Shown here in pieces: positions 7,518 to 10,259 of a DNA stretch of 10,259 nt. The notes beneath the pieces are model-generated. The model was given only the letters and a program-made list of their open reading frames with translations. It ran no database searches and had not been told where the DNA came from. Both the position numbers and the translations under genes were made by a program. Positions within the stretch are counted from its first letter, which is position 1. Each line of letters starts with the position of its first letter. This DNA is from JBHIBR01 sp046759145 [NCBI: Nitrospinota bacterium] (GTDB lineage: Bacteria > UBA8248), in assembly GCA_046759145.1 (NCBI GenBank), contig JBHIBR010000037.1, positions 1 to 10,259 of the forward strand, in the 5' to 3' direction.

Positions 7518-8768
7518 ATGGACTGCCCGAGACTGCGTCCCCTGGAAGTGACCCCCACCGTGCACCAGGGCCAGAAGCTCCTGATGCTCCGGGACCCGCA
7601 GCACTTCACGGACGCTGTGGCCCTGGTGCCCCTGGAGTTCGCCTTCGTGCTCGAGCGCCTCGACGGCCACCACACCGTGCGGGACATCCAGGCGGACTAC
7701 ATGCGGGCCTATGGCGAGCTGCTCTACAGCGAGCAGATCGAGAAGCTCATCTCGGACCTGGACCAGGCACTCCTCCTGGAGAGCGAGCGGTTCGCCGGGC
7801 ACAGGGAGCGTCTGCTCCAGGAGTTCCTCTCCTCCCCCAGCCGGGCGCCCTTCCTGGCGGGGCGCACCTACGAGGCGGACCCCGAGCGTCTGAGGGCGAC
7901 CATCCGGACCTTCTATCAGCCCCCCGAGGGGCCGGGCCTCCCCGGGACCAACGGCCAGCTCGTCCGGGGCCCCCTCCGGGCTGCCGTCGCCCCTCACATC
8001 GACTTCCACCGGGGTGGCCCCACCTTCGCCTGGACCTACCGGGCGCTCGAGGAGGCCTGCGGGGCGGACCTCTTCGCTGTGATGGGGACGGGCCACGCCC
8101 TGGCAGGGAGCAGCTTCGCCCTCACCCGCAAGGACTTCGAGACACCCCTGGGCACCCTGCGGACGGACAGGGCCTTCGTGGACCGGCTGGCGGCGGGCTG
8201 CCGCGCAGACCTCTTTGCCGAGGAGTTCGCCCAGCGGGCGGAGCACTCAGTCGAGTTCCAGGCCGTCCTCTTGCGCTTCCTGCTCGAGAGCCGAGGTGCA
8301 GGCGCCCAGGAGGCGAGTTTCGTCCCGATCCTCTGCGGCTCCTTCCACGACCTCGTGCTGAACAGTGTAAAGAGCCCTCTCTCCGACCCCGCGGTGGCCG
8401 AGTTCATAGAGAGCCTCCGGGCGGCAATCGCGGCCAGCGAGCGAGAGGGGAGGAAGGTGTGCCTCATCGCGAGCGCGGACCTCGCCCACGTAGGCCCTCG
8501 GTTTGGAGACCCGCTCCCCCTCCAGCCCTCGGATTTCGCCCGGCTCGAGAGGCAGGACCGTGCCATGCTCGAGCACGTCGCCCGGGGCGACGCCGAGGGG
8601 TTTTTCGCCATCGTCCGTGCGGAGGAAGACCGGCGCAGGGTATGCGGCCTCTCATCCATCTACGTGCTCCTCTCCGCCCTCGGGGGAGTCCGGGGCGAGC
8701 TCCTGAAATACTCCCAGTGGCCCGACCCCCACGGGACGGTGACCTTCTGCAGCATGGCCTTCCGCTGA
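7518..8768 (+). CDS. amrB: MEMO1-family protein (AmmeMemoRadiSam system protein B) with N-terminal extension domain
   Basis: This 416-residue protein has two parts. Residues about 1-125 form an extension beginning RLRPLEVTPTVHQG, with a helical segment FVLERLDGHHTVRDI and LISDLDQALLLES. It resembles the small PqqD-like or winged-helix module that I recall in long versions of this family. Residues about 130-416 form the MEMO1/extradiol-dioxygenase-like fold: APHIDFH (H160, H164), GTGHAL (H193), EHSVEFQ (E242, H243), FVPILCGSFH, ASADLAHVG (D321, H324) and VCGLSS (C376). H160, H193 and C376 align by motif with the human MEMO1 metal-binding H49, H81 and C244 (established knowledge; alignment by eye). 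Bacterial members are usually grouped with AMMECR1 and a radical SAM partner, but neither is in this window. Biochemical function is unsettled; MEMO1 has been linked to copper/iron handling and redox. The lipoprotein gene begins 23 bp downstream. Confidence 0.85.
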   Translation: MDCPRLRPLEVTPTVHQGQKLLMLRDPQHFTDAVALVPLEFAFVLERLDGHHTVRDIQADYMRAYGELLYSEQIEKLISDLDQALLLESERFAGHRERLLQEFLSSPSRAPFLAGRTYEADPERLRATIRTFYQPPEGPGLPGTNGQLVRGPLRAAVAPHIDFHRGGPTFAWTYRALEEACGADLFAVMGTGHALAGSSFALTRKDFETPLGTLRTDRAFVDRLAAGCRADLFAEEFAQRAEHSVEFQAVLLRFLLESRGAGAQEASFVPILCGSFHDLVLNSVKSPLSDPAVAEFIESLRAAIAASEREGRKVCLIASADLAHVGPRFGDPLPLQPSDFARLERQDRAMLEHVARGDAEGFFAIVRAEEDRRRVCGLSSIYVLLSALGGVRGELLKYSQWPDPHGTVTFCSMAFR

Positions 8769-8791
8769 GTCCGGCTCCCGGACGCGCCGCC

Positions 8792-8854
8792 ATGGGGCCA
8801 GGCAAGCGCTTCGACGTCGTCGGCCTTGGACTGAACTCGGTGGACCTCCTCTGC
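8792..8854 (+). pseudogene. PfkB-family sugar kinase 5' remnant (about 21 codons) fused in frame to the lipoprotein
   Basis: MGPGKRFDVVGLGLNSVDLL is the typical opening beta strand and NxVD motif of PfkB/ribokinase-type carbohydrate kinases. There the sequence normally continues with a VP-x-P stretch and the Gly-rich sugar site. Here it runs straight into a lipoprotein signal peptide, and no other kinase motif (such as the C-terminal GAGD anion hole) is seen downstream. The simplest reading is a deletion or recombination joining a kinase start codon region to a lipoprotein gene. An assembly join or chance resemblance in 17 residues remains possible. Confidence 0.45.
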
Positions 8855-9253
8855 CGGGCGCTCGCTCTTCTCCTTAGCCTCGCCCTCGCGGGCTGCTGGG
8901 GGGGGCCGCCCGCCGAGAGCATCTCCGGCACCATCTCCGTGGCGCCCGAGCTCCAGGAGCGGGCCGCCAAGATCCGCACCCTCTTCATCATCGCCCGCCC
9001 CGAGGGGGGAGGGCTGCCCCTGGCGGTCCAGCGGCTCGTGCGTCCCAGGTTCCCCTTCCGGTATTACCTCACCGCAGACGACCAGATGCTGAAGGTAATG
9101 CCCTTCCGCGGACGGCTCCACATCATCGCCCGCCTCTCCGCCAGCGGGATGGCCGGCCGCCCCCGCCCGGGGGACCTCGAGGGCCGTTTTCGGGGCAACC
9201 CCGCCCGGGTGGGCCAGCGGGGGGTGGACATCCTCATCGACAAGGCCTATTGA
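8792..9253 (+). CDS. Small lipoprotein with CcmI C-terminal-like domain, apparently carrying a PfkB-like N-terminal scar
   Basis: From the ATG at 8792 this is 153 aa. Residues 22-35 (RALALLLSLALAGC) are a clear lipoprotein signal with lipobox LAGC and acylation site C35. The mature part (about 40-153) has SISGTISVAPELQE, TLFIIARPEG, LPLAVQRLV and SGMAGRPRPGDLEG. That pattern resembles the periplasmic C-terminal domain of the cytochrome c biogenesis protein CcmI, and a role in cell-envelope redox or cytochrome maturation is only inferred. Residues 1-21 (KRFDVVGLGLNSVDLLC) instead read like the start of a PfkB-family sugar kinase. An in-frame GTG at 8840 would give a normal 19-residue signal (MDLLCRALALLLSLALAGC) and a 137-aa precursor, so it may be the real start. 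Neither start has a strong ribosome binding site, so coupling to the MEMO-family gene 23 bp upstream is possible. Confidence 0.7.
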   Translation: MGPGKRFDVVGLGLNSVDLLCRALALLLSLALAGCWGGPPAESISGTISVAPELQERAAKIRTLFIIARPEGGGLPLAVQRLVRPRFPFRYYLTADDQMLKVMPFRGRLHIIARLSASGMAGRPRPGDLEGRFRGNPARVGQRGVDILIDKAY

Positions 9254-9335
9254 GGGTGCGGTCGAGAGGCGGAAAGAAGCCCCCAGGCCGTCACAGCAGC
9301 GAGCCGCTGGGCCGCGAGTCCACGCGGGGGCGCGC

Positions 9336-9365
9336 TTTACAAGGGCTAGAGCTTTCGAGCAGAAT
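9336..9365 (+). promoter_or_regulatory. Candidate promoter for the aldolase gene
   Basis: TTTACA (9336-9341, 5 of 6 against the -35 consensus) is followed after 18 nt by CAGAAT (9360-9365, 4 of 6 against -10). It lies in a 169-bp gap after the lipoprotein gene and would give a leader of about 50 nt. The rest of the gap (9254-9335) shows only small CAGCG/CGCTG stems and no T-run terminator. The -10 is weak, so this is tentative. Confidence 0.3.
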
Positions 9366-9410
9366 CGGGGCGCTCCCGCTGTGCAGCAGCGCAGGTGGAC
9401 TCATCCCTAG

Positions 9411-9417
9411 AAGGAGG
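9411..9417 (+). promoter_or_regulatory. Strong Shine-Dalgarno deciding a GTG start
   Basis: AAGGAGG lies 5 nt before the GTG at 9423. This is the best ribosome binding site in the window, and it fixes GTG as the aldolase start. Confidence 0.8.
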
Positions 9418-9422
9418 CGCCT

Positions 9423-10202
9423 GTGGAGGAGAACAAGGTCAAGCGCAAGCTGGCCCGGGGAGAGCCGGCCATCGGCGTGGGCGTGCGGGCATTCCGGAGC
9501 ATCGAGGCCCCCAAGATGATGGCCACTGCGGGCTTCGACTGGCTTTTTGTGGACACCGAGCACACGTCCTTCAACCTGGAGACGGCGGGCGACCTCTGCA
9601 AGGCGGCCATCGACGCGGGCATCACGCCCGTTGTGCGCGTGGGGGGCCTCGAGTACCACTTGGCCAGCCGCGCGCTGGACAGCGGCGCGCAGGGGGTCTG
9701 CTTCCCGCACATCAACTCGGCCGAGGAGGCCCGCCGGGCTGCCGCGAACTCCAAATACCCCCCTCAGGGCCACCGGAGTATCGCGGGCGGGATGGTGTTC
9801 ACGGGCTACGCGCCGGCCCCGCTGGAGGAGCTCACCCGCTGGCTCAACCAGGAGACACTGCTCATCACCATGGTCGAGAGCGCCGAAGCGGTGGAGCGGG
9901 CGGAGGAGATCGCGGCGGTGGAGGGGGTGGACGTCCTCCTCATCGGCACGAGCGACCTCTCGACCGAGATGGGCATCCCCGGCCAGCTGGAACACCCGCG
10001 GGTTGCCGAGGCCTACGAGAGGGTGATCGCCGCCTGCCGCAAGCACGGCAAGGTGCCCGGCATGGGAGGGGTTTACAGCCCTCCCCTCATCGCCAAGCGT
10101 GCCGAGATGGGGATGCGGTTCATCCTCTCCGGCTCCGACCTGGAGTTCCTCTTCGCGGGCGCCCGCGAACGGTGCGAGGCGGTGAAGAGGCTGTTCGCGT
10201 AG
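9423..10202 (+). CDS. HpcH/HpaI-type class II aldolase/citrate lyase family protein
   Basis: This 259-residue cytoplasmic TIM-barrel enzyme belongs to the family of 2-oxo-acid aldolases that includes HpaI (4-hydroxy-2-oxoheptanedioate aldolase), GarL and RhmA. The length is normal for the family. Visible active-site elements by motif are: FVDTEHT (D44, E46 and the general-base position H47), PVVRVGG (substrate-binding R72), GAQGVCFPHINSAEEA, YPPQGHRS, and the divalent-metal ligands E152 (MVESAEA) and D178 (GTSDLS). The 'FPHI' at 94-97, where HpaI has 'VPMV', and the changed residues around it leave substrate specificity open. Members cleave 4-hydroxy-2-oxo acids to pyruvate plus an aldehyde (established). 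Genes within reach do not reveal the pathway. It starts at GTG with a strong ribosome binding site and is likely transcribed independently of the lipoprotein gene. Confidence 0.9.
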   Translation: MEENKVKRKLARGEPAIGVGVRAFRSIEAPKMMATAGFDWLFVDTEHTSFNLETAGDLCKAAIDAGITPVVRVGGLEYHLASRALDSGAQGVCFPHINSAEEARRAAANSKYPPQGHRSIAGGMVFTGYAPAPLEELTRWLNQETLLITMVESAEAVERAEEIAAVEGVDVLLIGTSDLSTEMGIPGQLEHPRVAEAYERVIAACRKHGKVPGMGGVYSPPLIAKRAEMGMRFILSGSDLEFLFAGARERCEAVKRLFA

Positions 10203-10210
10203 CGGGGAAG

Positions 10211-10259
10211 AGATTCTTCGCTTCGCTCAGAATGACAGGAGGGTGTCACCCTGAGCGCA
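10211..10259. repeat. Dispersed palindromic repeat, cut by the window edge
   Basis: CGCTCAGAATGACA (10224-10237) pairs at 12 of 14 positions with TGTCACCCTGAGCG (10244-10257) around a 6-nt loop. The left flank ATTCTTCGCTT would be expected to pair with sequence beyond the window. The motif family (AGATTCTTCGC... TCAGAATGACA) is one I recall as an abundant intergenic repeat in several uncultured bacterial lineages. It begins 8 bp after the aldolase stop and could also limit read-through, though it has no T-run. Confidence 0.7.

Noticed and set aside
7469-8791. Upstream part of a 594-codon plus-strand frame running through the MEMO-family gene into the lipoprotein
   Set aside because: Before 8792 the translation is a Pro/Arg/Gly-rich out-of-frame shadow of the MEMO-family gene. 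Only the part from 8792 (or 8840) is credible.
9270-9320. An intrinsic terminator after the lipoprotein gene
   Set aside because: Only short CAGCG/CGCTG stems are present and no T-run follows.

Overview
The window is a GC-rich, densely coded bacterial chromosome segment. It has no tRNA, rRNA, CRISPR array, transposase or phage gene that I can see. The gene set suggests a chromosomal region of an uncultured or environmental high-GC bacterium: an AddAB-type recombination nuclease, a DUF457/YdjM-like membrane hydrolase, a MEMO1-family protein with an N-terminal extension, a lipoprotein and a class II aldolase. The dispersed repeat at the right edge (TCTTCGCTTCGCTCAGAATG type) is of a kind I recall from several uncultured deltaproteobacterial, Chloroflexota and Tectomicrobia-like genomes. 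That taxonomic hint is weak and is inference only.

Layout. Positions 3-6090 (+) hold a two-gene operon. The first gene is addB-like, with its 5' end cut off by the window edge; it carries the four-cysteine Fe-S nuclease domain. It overlaps the second, addA-like helicase-nuclease gene. Together they encode a complete AddAB-type machine for resecting double-strand breaks, except for the missing N-terminus of AddB. A 52-bp gap made mostly of three 15-bp tandem repeats separates addA from a convergent gene (6143-7273, -). That gene encodes a multi-pass membrane protein of the DUF457/YdjM metal-dependent hydrolase family. Its reading frame contains an in-frame segment of about 117 bp bounded by exact 17-bp inverted repeats. 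A good sigma70-like promoter for it lies at 7318-7346.

The right part (7372-10202, all +) begins with a possible 25-codon leader ORF. Next is a MEMO1/AmmeMemoRadiSam system protein B homologue fused to an N-terminal domain of about 130 residues. A short lipoprotein gene with a CcmI-C-terminal-like domain follows. Its first 21 codons read like the start of a PfkB sugar kinase, so the gene looks like a scar or fusion. The last gene is an HpcH/HpaI-type class II aldolase with its own promoter-like sequence and a strong ribosome binding site. The window ends inside a dispersed palindromic repeat.

No clearly new multi-gene system is visible. The recurring unusual theme is small repeats and palindromes that sit in or beside reading frames and keep the frame: an 18-bp palindrome in addB, a 15-bp triplicate in addA, a 15-bp triplicate just after the addA stop, and the 117-bp inverted-repeat-bounded insert in the membrane hydrolase. 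The lipoprotein/PfkB junction is the other point worth checking.
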